Assembly: GCF_002954385.1 (NCBI RefSeq)
Contig: NZ_MQVY01000001.1
Span: forward strand, 348,892 to 412,891
Direction: 5' to 3'
Source of the DNA: Tenacibaculum sp. SG-28
Lineage (GTDB): Bacteria > Bacteroidota > Bacteroidia > Flavobacteriales > Flavobacteriaceae
Length of the DNA: 64,000 bases
Part shown: one piece after another, positions 1 through 9,090 of the stretch
Numbering within the stretch: the first letter of the stretch is position 1
Layout of the letters: each line of letters opens with the position of its first letter
Program-made: the position numbers and the translations under genes
The notes under the pieces: model-generated
Told to the model about the DNA's origin: nothing
Databases searched by the model: none
The model's input: the letters and a program-made list of their open reading frames with translations, nothing else

Positions 1-421
1 TGACTTCGAAACTCGGGTTTTCTGTAGTTGCACCAATTAGAGTAATCCATCCTTTTTCCACAGCAGCCAATAAGGAGTCTTGTTGGGATTTACTAAAACG
101 ATGAATCTCATCAATAAATACGATTGGATTCCTATTGGTAAATAGACCTGAATTCTTTTTGGCTTTTTCTATAATTTCTCTAACATCCTTTACCCCCGAA
201 TTTATGGCACTTAAGGCATAAAAAGGTCTTTTAGATTCGCTAGCAATAATTGTCGCTAAGGTTGTTTTACCAATGCCAGGAGGCCCCCAAAAAATTAAAG
301 ATGGAATTATTCCTCGTTGAATTAGGTTGGTTAATATTCCATGTTTTCCAACAAGGTGTCTTTGACTAATATAATCTTCTAGTTTTTTAGGTCGAATTCT
401 CTCTGCTAATGGCGCTGTCAT
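1..421 (-). CDS. rarA: Replication-associated recombination protein A (RarA/MgsA), N-terminal part only
   Basis: This AAA+ ATPase of the clamp-loader-related RarA family acts at stalled replication forks. The gene starts at the ATG at 421 on the minus strand and runs off the left edge, so only about 140 residues are visible. The translation opens [18 protein letters not shown], the usual RarA N-terminus. It then shows a Walker A (GPPGIGKTT), the [14 protein letters not shown] segment and a Walker B (VFIDEIHRF), followed by the sensor-1-like [20 protein letters not shown] -7-like element lies at 441-448 on the minus strand, about 20 bases before the ATG. The gene is divergent from the rhomboid gene. 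The family assignment is secure; the C-terminal half is not visible. Confidence 0.93.
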   Translation of the reverse strand, partial: MTAPLAERIRPKKLEDYISQRHLVGKHGILTNLIQRGIIPSLIFWGPPGIGKTTLATIIASESKRPFYALSAINSGVKDVREIIEKAKKNSGLFTNRNPIVFIDEIHRFSKSQQDSLLAAVEKGWITLIGATTENPSFEV

Positions 422-490
422 TTTCGTAGTATTGCGTTTTCAAATTTACTAATAATATCAATTTCTTTTATTGTAACTTTTATTTATGGT

Positions 491-518
491 TTTGTTTTAT
501 GCAATTTTAGTACATTTA
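491..518 (+). promoter_or_regulatory. Candidate promoter of the rhomboid gene
   Basis: TTTG at 491-494 is followed after 16 bases by TACATTTA at 511-518, a one-mismatch version of the Bacteroidota -7 element TAnnTTTG. The ATG follows only 4 bases later, so the transcript would start at or next to the start codon. The assignment is motif-based only. Confidence 0.45.
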
Positions 519-522
519 TAAT

Positions 523-1227
523 ATGAAGGAAAAAAGTTCTATAAATTTTTCAAAACAGGTATTTTTTATTCCTCTTTGTATGGTGTTTGTGATATGGTTT
601 GTTTATATGTTTGAACTCAAATTTTCACTAAACTTTAATGTATTTGGTATCCTTCCCAGAACCATAAAAGGATTACGTGGAATAGTTTTTTCTCCTTTTA
701 TTCATGCCAATGTAACGCACTTATTTAACAATTCTGTACCCTTATTTGTTCTTGGTTCTATTCTGTTTATGTTCTACAATAAAGTTTCGTTTAAGGTTTT
801 AGTATATGGTACACTACTTACTGGTTTGCTTACTTGGTTTATCGGTAGAGAATCTTACCATATAGGTGCTAGTGGTGTAGTGTATTTATTATTTAGTTTT
901 ATTTTTTTCAGTGGGGTATTAAAAAAACATTTTCGTTTAATAGCGGTTTCTTTAGTTACGATATTTCTTTATGGAGGAATGGTTTGGTATGTTTTACCCA
1001 TAGCAAAAGGAATTTCTTGGGAAGGACATTTATCTGGTTTTATTGTAGGTACTGTTTTTGCGTATTTTTACAAAAACGTTGGAATTGTAAAGGAAGAATA
1101 TACGTTTTCAAAAACAGATTTCGACGTCATGTTTGATTCTCATGGTAATTATATTCCTCCGCAAGAGGAAGAAACCCAACTTAACGATATAAACTATACC
1201 TATATCTATAAATCTGAAGAAGAATAA
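523..1227 (+). CDS. Rhomboid family intramembrane serine protease
   Basis: This polytopic inner-membrane protein of 234 residues has the rhomboid signature. It contains HANVTHLFNN (about residues 61-70), the nucleophile motif GASG with Ser117, and the catalytic His169 in GHLSGF, the Ser-His dyad that cleaves transmembrane substrates within the membrane. Hydrophobic segments cover roughly residues 12-30, 72-86, 92-107, 115-131, 137-158 and 170-183. The last 50 residues form a soluble acidic tail rich in Glu and Asp. Its substrate cannot be told from the sequence. It converges with rlmB, whose stop lies 14 bases away, and I see no strong terminator between them. Confidence 0.9.
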   Translation: MKEKSSINFSKQVFFIPLCMVFVIWFVYMFELKFSLNFNVFGILPRTIKGLRGIVFSPFIHANVTHLFNNSVPLFVLGSILFMFYNKVSFKVLVYGTLLTGLLTWFIGRESYHIGASGVVYLLFSFIFFSGVLKKHFRLIAVSLVTIFLYGGMVWYVLPIAKGISWEGHLSGFIVGTVFAYFYKNVGIVKEEYTFSKTDFDVMFDSHGNYIPPQEEETQLNDINYTYIYKSEEE

Positions 1228-1240
1228 TTACTCATGTAAT

Positions 1241-1981
1241 TTAAGAGTTACGTTGTCGGACTGTTTCGTATAAGAACACACCACAGGCTACCGATACATT
1301 TAAGGAATCAATTGTACCTAGTAAGGGAAGTTTCGCCTTGTAATCGGATAATTTTTGTATAGAATTTGTTACTCCTTTATGTTCTGATCCCATAACAATT
1401 GCAAGAGGTTGTTTTAGGTCAATGTTATACAATGATTCCTCTGTTTTTTCTGTAGCAGATATTAATTTAATATTGTGTGCTTGCATCTGAAATACAGCAT
1501 CCTTTATATGATCGACCTTGCATATTGGTATTTTAAATGCAGCACCTGCAGATGTTTTAATGGTTTCTGCGTTTACTGGAGCACTACCACTTTTCTGAAT
1601 GATAATACCATCAACACCGGTACATTCGGCAGTTCTTATGATGGCACCAAAATTGCGAACGTCCGATACCTGGTCTAATAATAAAAATAGAGGAAGTTCT
1701 TTTTTTTCTAAGGTTTCTTCTAATAAATTTTCAAGTTCATAAAACGAAATTGGCGAAATTTTAGCAACTGCACCCTGATGATTGTTGTGTTTAGAAAGTC
1801 GATCTAATTTTTCTGTAGGAACAACACTTGTTGAAATTTTATTTTTTTTAAGTAGTTTGTCTAATTCAAAATATAAATCCCCTCGTAATCCTTTTTGAAG
1901 ATACACTTTGTTTAATGAAGACCCACTTTCTATAGCTTCTATAATTGATCTTATACCGAATATTACTGTACTTTGTTCCAT
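1241..1981 (-). CDS. rlmB: 23S rRNA (guanosine-2'-O-)-methyltransferase RlmB, TrmH/SpoU family
   Basis: This SPOUT-class methyltransferase 2'-O-methylates a conserved 23S rRNA guanosine. The N-terminal half is the L30e-like substrate-binding domain (FGIRSIIEAIESG, then HQGAVAKISP). The C-terminal half carries the SpoU motifs: LLLDQVSDVRNFGAIIRTAE, then AIVMGSEHKGV, then LNVSVACGVFLYE, which form the trefoil-knot SAM site. I place the start at 1981 (MEQSTVIFG...). An upstream in-frame GTG at 2020 lies inside the terminator hairpin of the neighbouring gene, and a TACATTTG box ends 4 bases before this ATG. The resulting 246 residues fit the family. Confidence 0.92.
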   Translation of the reverse strand: MEQSTVIFGIRSIIEAIESGSSLNKVYLQKGLRGDLYFELDKLLKKNKISTSVVPTEKLDRLSKHNNHQGAVAKISPISFYELENLLEETLEKKELPLFLLLDQVSDVRNFGAIIRTAECTGVDGIIIQKSGSAPVNAETIKTSAGAAFKIPICKVDHIKDAVFQMQAHNIKLISATEKTEESLYNIDLKQPLAIVMGSEHKGVTNSIQKLSDYKAKLPLLGTIDSLNVSVACGVFLYETVRQRNS

Positions 1982-1985
1982 GTTG

Positions 1986-1993
1986 CAAATGTA
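1986..1993 (-). promoter_or_regulatory. -7 promoter element of rlmB
   Basis: TACATTTG is read on the minus strand, an exact match to TAnnTTTG, 4 bases before the rlmB ATG. No TTG is present at the expected -33 distance, so this is a single-element call. It implies a leaderless or nearly leaderless mRNA. Confidence 0.5.
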
Positions 1994-2010
1994 GTGAATT
2001 TGAGGGCATA

Positions 2011-2034
2011 AAAAAACCACCTCAAAAGAGGTGG
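2011..2034 (-). terminator. Rho-independent terminator of the SusCD operon
   Basis: A 7-bp perfect stem (CCACCTC at 2017-2023 and GAGGTGG at 2028-2034) with an AAAA loop is followed, reading the minus strand, by a run of six T. It sits 22 bases after the stop of the last lipoprotein gene. Confidence 0.85.
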
Positions 2035-2056
2035 CTTAATTTATATATCTAATGAA

Positions 2057-2977
2057 TTATAGTTGTCTAAATACGTAACTTACTTCACCATCATCATCAG
2101 TTCCAACTATTCCATCTTCTCCAGGATCTGTAGTTTTTTCAAAAGTTACAACATTTGCAAAACCAGTAGTTATATCATCACTACTAAAGGTCCCTGAGAA
2201 AGAGTCAATTGTGATTTGATTTGGATGCACAAAAAATAATCTCCAAGGAATTTCATTATCAGTTGCAATCCAAAAACCAATTTGAACTATATAATTTCCA
2301 TCTGGCCACTCATTATTCATAATATCAGTTTCATATCGGTTTGCTGATTCAGAAACTTCATAAGTAACTCCAGTATCATCATTGAATACGTACATATCCA
2401 AATCGTTAATATCAGGATTAGCCCAATCTGCCAACATTGTCATCCTTCCGTCTATTACATCAGCACCATAATCGAATTGTACACTGTCGTAATATGTTAA
2501 GTTAAATACATCGGAAGTCATACCAGTTCTGTCATTTGGATCAAATGTAAATGATTCACTTCCATCTGCTGCTGTTACTATAGTTCCAAATGCAACACCA
2601 TCAATTTGTAATTTACCATAACCTACATTTCCATTAACTCCAAATGTACCACCAGCAGATTCTGCAAGCGAAATAGTACCTGTACCAGAAGTTTGTCCTG
2701 CAGGTAGGAATACAAATGAATAATCAGTATTATCATCTGTTACATCGATATTATCTGGTATAAAAGATTTAACTCCGATTCTTGCGTCTTGGTCAAAAGC
2801 GCTAGGTATGGTTACAGTGTATTCTATTGTTCGGCCACTTGCTGCTATACCTGCTTCAACAGTTCCAGTTAGTGTATTTTCAATATCTGGAATTATTGGT
2901 GTTCTATCAAAATCTTCGCTACATGAAGCAAGAAATGTTGCTGTGGTGATTGCGAATGCATATAATATTTTTTTCAT
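2057..2977 (-). CDS. Unknown secreted lipoprotein, last gene of the SusCD operon
   Basis: This 306-residue protein has a lipoprotein signal peptide (MKKILYAFAITTATFLASC, with Cys19 after LAS). The mature part is rich in Asp, Thr and Gly and predicted mostly beta. It ends with an Asp-rich stretch (DPGEDGIVGTDDDGE) resembling a Ca-binding loop. I recognise no catalytic motif. Proteins of this kind next to SusC/SusD are usually surface-exposed accessory binding proteins (SusE/F-like in position, not demonstrably in fold), and I infer the same here. It is 17 bases downstream of the preceding lipoprotein gene and followed by a clear terminator, so it closes the operon. Confidence 0.6.
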   Translation of the reverse strand: MKKILYAFAITTATFLASCSEDFDRTPIIPDIENTLTGTVEAGIAASGRTIEYTVTIPSAFDQDARIGVKSFIPDNIDVTDDNTDYSFVFLPAGQTSGTGTISLAESAGGTFGVNGNVGYGKLQIDGVAFGTIVTAADGSESFTFDPNDRTGMTSDVFNLTYYDSVQFDYGADVIDGRMTMLADWANPDINDLDMYVFNDDTGVTYEVSESANRYETDIMNNEWPDGNYIVQIGFWIATDNEIPWRLFFVHPNQITIDSFSGTFSSDDITTGFANVVTFEKTTDPGEDGIVGTDDDGEVSYVFRQL

Positions 2978-2994
2978 TATTTTAAAGTTTAAAA

Positions 2995-3927
2995 TTATCT
3001 ACTTAATTCAAATGGATGTGGATTAGCACTAAATGGACTGAAATTCATTGTTAAATTGATTTTATTTACACAAGGTAAAAGTAGTCCATTTTCAAGAAGA
3101 TACGTATTAGGAGTTAATCCTGCATTGTTTCCTGGTCCAAAAGCAAATCCGTCTTCGTTTACAGCAGTTACTATACCAGAAGCATCGAATGTAAGAATTA
3201 AGTCATCTACAGCACCTCCTGCTGTTGGATACTCTCCACCTACAATTGTAATTTGATTTTCTCCTGGTCCTGCTATTATCTCTCTTGTAGTTTGTGTTTC
3301 ACCGAAGAAAGTCGCGAAGCCAAGGGCGTCCACATTCCACGTACCAACAAAATCCTCAGGTGTAAAAGCTGGACAGGCAAAAGTAAAGTCAAAATTCATT
3401 GCATTTCTGTAAACAGGCAATAGTAAGTTAGCTTCTGTACCACCAGTTGTAACACTACCATCGTCATTTAAACCAGGAGCACTACCAGAAAATATTGTGC
3501 CATCATTTCTGACAGCTTTAGCGATAAATTGAAAATTGTCTCCAAAGTCTAATTCTGAAATCTCTTTACCTAGAGCAGCTGCAATATTTTCAGCTGTCAC
3601 ATTAAGTGTAGCAGGAAAAGTATCGGTACTGAAATAGTCTTCCACAGTTTGTGTCGTACCATTCGCAAATGTCGCGGTAAAATCAAGAGAATATGATTCT
3701 AAATTATTATTTGCATCTTCAATTGTTCGCGTAAAACCTGCGGTACTAGGGTCAACAAAACTTACCACATTAGGCGCTACACCTTCTTGGAATTGAGCAA
3801 ACCCTCCTCTTTCGAGTGCGTAGGTTGCTGGGTTAGCGAATTTTGATTCATCAGTACAAGAGTAAAACATTGTAACTAAAGAAAATGTCGCTAAAATATA
3901 TAATGATAATTTAAATATTTTTTTCAT
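2995..3927 (-). CDS. Unknown secreted lipoprotein in the SusCD operon
   Basis: This 310-residue lipoprotein has signal peptide MKKIFKLSLYILATFSLVTMFYSC with Cys at about 24. The mature chain begins TDESKFANPATYALERGGF and continues with beta-type sequence. A middle segment (FACPAFTPEDFVGTWNVDALG) looks like the beginning of a small beta-barrel or lipocalin-like domain seen in Bacteroidota surface proteins, which is only an impression. No enzymatic motif is visible. It lies 15 bases after the SusD stop and 17 bases before the next gene, so it is almost certainly cotranscribed and likely acts at the cell surface with the SusCD complex. Confidence 0.6.
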   Translation of the reverse strand: MKKIFKLSLYILATFSLVTMFYSCTDESKFANPATYALERGGFAQFQEGVAPNVVSFVDPSTAGFTRTIEDANNNLESYSLDFTATFANGTTQTVEDYFSTDTFPATLNVTAENIAAALGKEISELDFGDNFQFIAKAVRNDGTIFSGSAPGLNDDGSVTTGGTEANLLLPVYRNAMNFDFTFACPAFTPEDFVGTWNVDALGFATFFGETQTTREIIAGPGENQITIVGGEYPTAGGAVDDLILTFDASGIVTAVNEDGFAFGPGNNAGLTPNTYLLENGLLLPCVNKINLTMNFSPFSANPHPFELSR

Positions 3928-3942
3928 TTTTTATTGTTTTAA

Positions 3943-5568
3943 TTATTCGATGAATCCTGCAGGGTTAGTATCCCAGAAAATTTGAACCACTCTTGTGATT
4001 TGCTCTAAGTCTGGATTATCATTTGAATTTAATTCCGATTCTGGAATTAAGAAGTTTCTTGGGAAATCAGTTTGGTTAATAACCGAACCTCCTAAATCAT
4101 TAGGATATCCAGTTCTTCTATAGCCATTATAAGACTCTATACTATTTCCAAAAGATGCTAAGTACAATTCCTTCATGATGATAGATAGTCTAGCCTCATC
4201 TGATGTTGCAGCATTAAATAAAGCTGTTACCTCGTCGTAATAGGTTGTTAAATCAGCAGCATCCATCGGTTTACCTGCAAAATTTGCTACTTTGGTGAAA
4301 GAATCACTCATCCCTGCTTCTAGGTAGCTTAGTGTATTTCCAGTTGCTCCTAAACCAACAGGAGATGGTAATGTTGCTTCTGCTATTAAAAAGTTTACAA
4401 ATGAAGAAGTTAATATTGGATAAATACCAGCTCCTCCTATACCTGCATTTACAAGTGTTGATGTATTGTTGATACCTTCATCGAATGCTCCTCCTGCTGG
4501 ATAAACACCGAAAGTACTTCTACCCTGATTATCATTAGGAATTCCCTCGTCATCGGCATGCATTCTTCCCCAGTATCCTTCTCCTATATAACATAAAGTG
4601 TAAACAGGATTTCCTTCACATGGTAAAATTACATTATCATCTGTGTTTACTGGATCTTCTAATTGCTGACGGTATATATAATATCTAAGTCTTGGGTCTG
4701 CGATTGATTTTTCATTGAGCATTATATTCATAAACTCGTTACTCATGTATGTGTTAGCACCAGTTACATAATTAGCTATATAATCAGGATGTCTTGCATC
4801 TGGTCTAGCATTTTGAGATCCATACTGGAAAATAAAATCATCTTCGCTTGACTTGATGTAGTTACCACTAGCAAGTATACTATTTACTGATGCTGTTGCG
4901 CTTGAATTTCCAACTAATTTAGTTTGAACATACATTCTCAGTTTTAAAGTGTTTGCTAATTTAATCCACTTATTCAAGTCTCCATTATAGAAAATGTCTT
5001 CAAATGGGTCTTGTCCTGTAACACTTAAATTGCTTATAGCAGAATCTATTTTATTGTAAAGATCATTGTAAATCTCTTCTCCCGAGTCTAACTTCGGTGC
5101 GTTTATTTCAGGGTTATTAGCTTCTGAATAAGCCGCAGTTCCAATAAAGTCTACTAGATTCACAAAAGCATATGCTTCAAGTAGTTGAGCAACCCCTACA
5201 TGGTTTGCAATACTAGACGTCTCATTAAGTCTTTCTAAAAATTGTCTGTTTGCAGTTATTTGATAAGTACTTGACCATGCAAAATTCATTGCTGCTGGTA
5301 CAGAGTTTGCTGCATATGTATCACGCATGTTGATATGACGCATGATTCCTCTTGAATTTGCACTTAAGTTAAAACTTTGATTCGCAAATCCTAATTGTAT
5401 ATCGTTTAATACAAAATTCTTATCTGCCGATTCAGGTGATAGTTGATTTGGATCGATATTAATATCTAAATCTGTTGTTTCACAAGATGTAAATATTGTT
5501 GCGCAAATACTGAGAAACAATACTAATGTTCCAAAGTATTTTGTATTTATTATTTTGTTATATTTCAT
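3943..5568 (-). CDS. SusD/RagB-family outer membrane lipoprotein (SusD-like_2 type)
   Basis: This 541-residue surface lipoprotein forms the lid over the SusC transporter and helps capture nutrient. The signal peptide ends at a lipobox Cys (ATIFTSC). It is followed by TTDLDINIDPNQLSPESAD, the opening typical of the SusD-like_2 group (PF12771) rather than classical SusD. The alpha-helical TPR-like scaffold is suggested by the helical stretches from residue 50 to 230, and the C-terminus has the family ending (SELNSNDNPDLEQITRVVQIFWD). The gene begins 13 bases after susC. SusD-like_2 pairs serve varied substrates including peptides; no glycoside hydrolase is nearby, so the substrate is open. Confidence 0.9.
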   Translation of the reverse strand: MKYNKIINTKYFGTLVLFLSICATIFTSCETTDLDINIDPNQLSPESADKNFVLNDIQLGFANQSFNLSANSRGIMRHINMRDTYAANSVPAAMNFAWSSTYQITANRQFLERLNETSSIANHVGVAQLLEAYAFVNLVDFIGTAAYSEANNPEINAPKLDSGEEIYNDLYNKIDSAISNLSVTGQDPFEDIFYNGDLNKWIKLANTLKLRMYVQTKLVGNSSATASVNSILASGNYIKSSEDDFIFQYGSQNARPDARHPDYIANYVTGANTYMSNEFMNIMLNEKSIADPRLRYYIYRQQLEDPVNTDDNVILPCEGNPVYTLCYIGEGYWGRMHADDEGIPNDNQGRSTFGVYPAGGAFDEGINNTSTLVNAGIGGAGIYPILTSSFVNFLIAEATLPSPVGLGATGNTLSYLEAGMSDSFTKVANFAGKPMDAADLTTYYDEVTALFNAATSDEARLSIIMKELYLASFGNSIESYNGYRRTGYPNDLGGSVINQTDFPRNFLIPESELNSNDNPDLEQITRVVQIFWDTNPAGFIE

Positions 5569-5581
5569 AATTGTAAATATT

Positions 5582-8500
5582 TTAGAAAGAAACTTTTACA
5601 CTTAAAGAATAAGTAGAGTAAGAAGGGTCATTTTGGAAATCTAACCCTCTTGCGTTTGAATTACCACTACTAATTACTTCAGGGTCATAATTTAATCCAT
5701 CTGGTACATTAAATGCTTTGAACCATATGTTATTTCCTGTTGCAGAGAATGTCACTGAACCAAAAGGACTTTTTTCTAAATGTTTTGATGGTAGTGAATA
5801 ACTTAATGTAACGTCTCTTAACCTCAAAGTAGTTGCGTCATAAACTAGGTTTTCGTCAACATCTTGTAGATTGATAAAATATAGATCGTTTGCTCCTATT
5901 TGAATGTTATTTCTTATTGGTTGTCCATTTGCGTCTCTTATAGCTTCACCGGTATTTGGGTCACCTAACACACCAGGAATTACATATGATCCTTCTCTAT
6001 CTTCGGTATCTGTTGTTACCCCTCTTCTTAATAGGTTAGAAGCTGTCGTTGAGTATACATCACCACCGTGAACATAATCCCACTGCATTGATAATGAAAT
6101 GTTCTTGTATGAGAAGTTGTTTATATTAGATAAAGTCCAATCTTCATTTGGATCCCCAATAATCTCATCTTGTAATCCTAAATCTGAACTTGGTATAATT
6201 TTTCCTGTGTTAGGATCTATTAATAGGTTACCGTTTTCATCTTTTACAGCATATGTACCTCTGAGTACACCATAGGCTTGACCTTCAATTCCCCAGTTTA
6301 ATCCTTCTGCAATGTTAACTCTGTCTACAGGTAAATCTTTGATAATTGTTTCGTATGCTGTAAAGTTATTATCCATTGTCCAGTTAAATCCACCTTCTTC
6401 ATCACTTGTAAAAATATTGAATGAAATTCTTGCTTCAAGACCGTCAGTATCCACACGACCAGCGTTTATAACAGTTTGAGTTGTACCTGTTGAAGCTGCT
6501 CTTGAAGAGAATAATATCTGGTTATCTACAATTCTTTTATACGCTGAAATATCAAAGTCTAAGAAATTATTAAATAATTTACCTTCAACTCCAACTTCAA
6601 ATTCTTTTAAAAGTTCTGGTTTTAAATCAGGATTTGGAAGAAAAGAGTTAACTGAATTTGATCCTGTTACCGCATTTGTAAATGGATTTACATACGCGAA
6701 TATATTTGAATCTAATGTTTCCGTTGTCAAATATGCACCAGGGAAATTTGCCGATGTACCGTAACCTGCTCTTAATTTTAAATAATTATTAGAGCTACCT
6801 TTCAATCCAGACCAAACTTCTGTTGGAATAAATGATAATGATACTGATGGGTAGAATATAGATCTGTAATCTTGTTCCACTGTTGAACCCCAATCATTTC
6901 TTGCTTGTAATGTTAAGTACAAATATTTATCGTAATCAAATTCTGCAGAACCATAAACACCAATTGTATTTAATGTTCTATTTCTACTATCGATTGCTGC
7001 GTTGTTTCTAAAGTTATTATGGTTTAAAAAATTAAAAACTACCTGATCGGTACTTGAAAGTCCGTAATCGCTACTAATTACTTGTTTTAATTCTCCACCT
7101 AATACCCAATTAAATCCTATTTTATCACTAAGATTATAGTTGTTTCCATTTAAACTTAACCTGTGGTTAGTTGTTCTATCATAATCTGTAAAAGTCTGTA
7201 AAAAACCTAATGGATTAACTACACCACCTTTGTTTTCATAATTGTTATTAAGCTCATTAACGATGTCTAAACTATATAAATATCTTAGAGCTAATCTATC
7301 ATTAAAGGTGTAATTACCACCAAGGTTAACATAAGTTCTATCTACGTCTGTATTAAATCTAGAATTCTTTTGTGTCCATCTTGGATTATTTATAGTAGTT
7401 CTATAATACACATTTGATCCGTCAAAAGGATCTTCGAAAGGTAATCTATGAATATCTAAGTTTCTTGGAATCCAAGTAACTAATTGGAAAAAGTTTCTTG
7501 AAGGTCTCGTTGTTACGTTTTTTACATACTGAATGTTTGAAGTGAATTCGAAATTATTTGATAATTCCATAGCTCCACCAACAGCAATGTTATATCTATT
7601 AAACGTATTTTCTTTTAAATAACCTGTCTGAGAAGTTCTACCAACAGATAAACTCACACGACCTTTATCAAATCTTTGTCTTCCAATGAAAGATATAGTG
7701 TTTAATAAGCCAGTATTAAAGAAATCAGAAACGTTGTCTGGTACTGCTCTATAGATGTCTGTTGCCCCCTGATATTCTGGGAAACTGTCTGCATATGCAT
7801 CAATGTCTAAATGATGTGGTACAACTTGATCGTTAAATCTTGCACCCCAGTTTCCGAAGAAGGTAGTGTTGATACTGTTATCAGCTCCTTGCCCATAAGT
7901 GTTTTGATAATCTGGCAAGTTTGAAACTTCTAAGATACCTGTTGTAACCGATAAATCCACCTCAAATTTGGCGTTCGCATTTCTACCAGCACCTCCAGTT
8001 TTAGTATTAATGATGATTACACCATTTCTACCGTCCTGTCCATAAAGAGTAGATGCAGCAAGACCTTTTAATACAGTCGTGCTTTCAATGTTATTGGCAT
8101 CGATATCAAACGTTCTATCTCCTGATATTGGAGCACCATCAATAATATATAATGGTTGGTTATTACCAGAAATAGAATTTTTAGATCTAATAATTACATT
8201 TGTTTGAGTTCCTAAAAACCCTCCTCCTGTATTAACTTGCACCCCAGCAACTCTACCGGTTAGTAATTTTGTAACATCTGCTTCTGGCTTAGCTTCCAAA
8301 ACATCTGATTTGATGGTTGATACCGCATAACCTAAAGCTTTAGCTTCTCTTTTAATACCTTGAGCAGTAACAACAACTTCTTCAAGTACGTTGTCTCCTT
8401 CCAAGATAACATTAATTTGATTCGCATTTCCTACGACTCTTTCAACAGTTTTCATTCCCACAAAACTAAATACAAGCACGTCACCTGATTTAGCTTTCAA

Positions 8501-8683
8501 CGAATAATTTCCATCAAAGTCAGTTTCAGTACCTGAAGTAGTACCTTTAATTAAAACTGTAACTGTTGGGAGTGGCCCTGTTTCATCAGAAACAGTACCG
8601 GAAATTGTCCTGTCTTGCGCAAATGAAACCTGCACAACCAACGCTAATAAAAGCGTTAAAATTCCATTAAACTTTGTTCTCAT
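5582..8683 (-). CDS. SusC/RagA-family TonB-linked outer membrane transporter
   Basis: This 1033-residue outer membrane beta-barrel imports substrate with energy from TonB. It has a signal peptide cleaved near VSFAQD and a carboxypeptidase-regulatory-like domain (about residues 24-100, SGTVSDETGPLPTVTVLIKG). A TonB-box region (LEEVVVTAQG) follows, then the plug domain with the SusC hallmark QPLYIIDGAP and a long barrel ending in an aromatic C-terminal strand (LSVKVSF). The length is normal for the family. It is the first gene of a four-gene operon with the SusD-like protein and two lipoproteins. The 400-base upstream region has no exact TAnnTTTG box. It does contain a short dyad, listed separately. 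Confidence 0.95.
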   Translation of the reverse strand: MRTKFNGILTLLLALVVQVSFAQDRTISGTVSDETGPLPTVTVLIKGTTSGTETDFDGNYSLKAKSGDVLVFSFVGMKTVERVVGNANQINVILEGDNVLEEVVVTAQGIKREAKALGYAVSTIKSDVLEAKPEADVTKLLTGRVAGVQVNTGGGFLGTQTNVIIRSKNSISGNNQPLYIIDGAPISGDRTFDIDANNIESTTVLKGLAASTLYGQDGRNGVIIINTKTGGAGRNANAKFEVDLSVTTGILEVSNLPDYQNTYGQGADNSINTTFFGNWGARFNDQVVPHHLDIDAYADSFPEYQGATDIYRAVPDNVSDFFNTGLLNTISFIGRQRFDKGRVSLSVGRTSQTGYLKENTFNRYNIAVGGAMELSNNFEFTSNIQYVKNVTTRPSRNFFQLVTWIPRNLDIHRLPFEDPFDGSNVYYRTTINNPRWTQKNSRFNTDVDRTYVNLGGNYTFNDRLALRYLYSLDIVNELNNNYENKGGVVNPLGFLQTFTDYDRTTNHRLSLNGNNYNLSDKIGFNWVLGGELKQVISSDYGLSSTDQVVFNFLNHNNFRNNAAIDSRNRTLNTIGVYGSAEFDYDKYLYLTLQARNDWGSTVEQDYRSIFYPSVSLSFIPTEVWSGLKGSSNNYLKLRAGYGTSANFPGAYLTTETLDSNIFAYVNPFTNAVTGSNSVNSFLPNPDLKPELLKEFEVGVEGKLFNNFLDFDISAYKRIVDNQILFSSRAASTGTTQTVINAGRVDTDGLEARISFNIFTSDEEGGFNWTMDNNFTAYETIIKDLPVDRVNIAEGLNWGIEGQAYGVLRGTYAVKDENGNLLIDPNTGKIIPSSDLGLQDEIIGDPNEDWTLSNINNFSYKNISLSMQWDYVHGGDVYSTTASNLLRRGVTTDTEDREGSYVIPGVLGDPNTGEAIRDANGQPIRNNIQIGANDLYFINLQDVDENLVYDATTLRLRDVTLSYSLPSKHLEKSPFGSVTFSATGNNIWFKAFNVPDGLNYDPEVISSGNSNARGLDFQNDPSYSTYSLSVKVSF

Positions 8684-9069
8684 TATATAATTATTTGAAT
8701 TAATTAAGCGCTAAATTCCTAAATAAATCTTAAAGAACCAATTTTTTATTAAAAAAAAACATTTTTGTTGTTTAATTCCTAATGAATTCTCTATTTATTT
8801 GAAATGTTTTGATTCTTAGGTTTTTTATTATTCAATTTTTTCGTTACCTATGTAGTTGCGAACTAGGTATTTGCGTACAATGATAAAATTTTAACGGAAT
8901 GATTTGTTTTTTTTGATTCTCTTATTTAGATTCTGTTAAAATAATCACAAATAAAATTTAATTCTTTCTTAAAAATAATTTTAAGACTTCAGTACAATAT
9001 AATACTTGTTAGTTACTTTATTATATGCTATTTTAGGTATTAAAGTCTAGTTTTGGGAGGTTTAAATGC
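8684..9069. other. Intergenic region upstream of the SusCD operon, with a palindrome
   Basis: About 400 bases lie without a gene between susC and the beta-helix lipoprotein gene. Most of it is very AT-rich leader. The one ordered element I see is a dyad TAGTT-GCG-AACTA at 8853-8865, flanked by ACCTA and TAGGT that also pair. It lies about 170 bases before the susC start and could be a regulator site. A second weak hairpin (AATACCC/GGGTATT, 9070-9092) overlaps the stop of the lipoprotein gene and lacks a convincing T-tract. Confidence 0.35.
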
Positions 9070-9090
9070 AATACCCTTTTTCTTGGGGTA

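Noticed and set aside
1226..1241. AATTAC/GTAATT hairpin between rhomboid and rlmB genes as terminator
   Set aside because: The stem is only 6 AT-rich base pairs with no T-tract; too weak to call.
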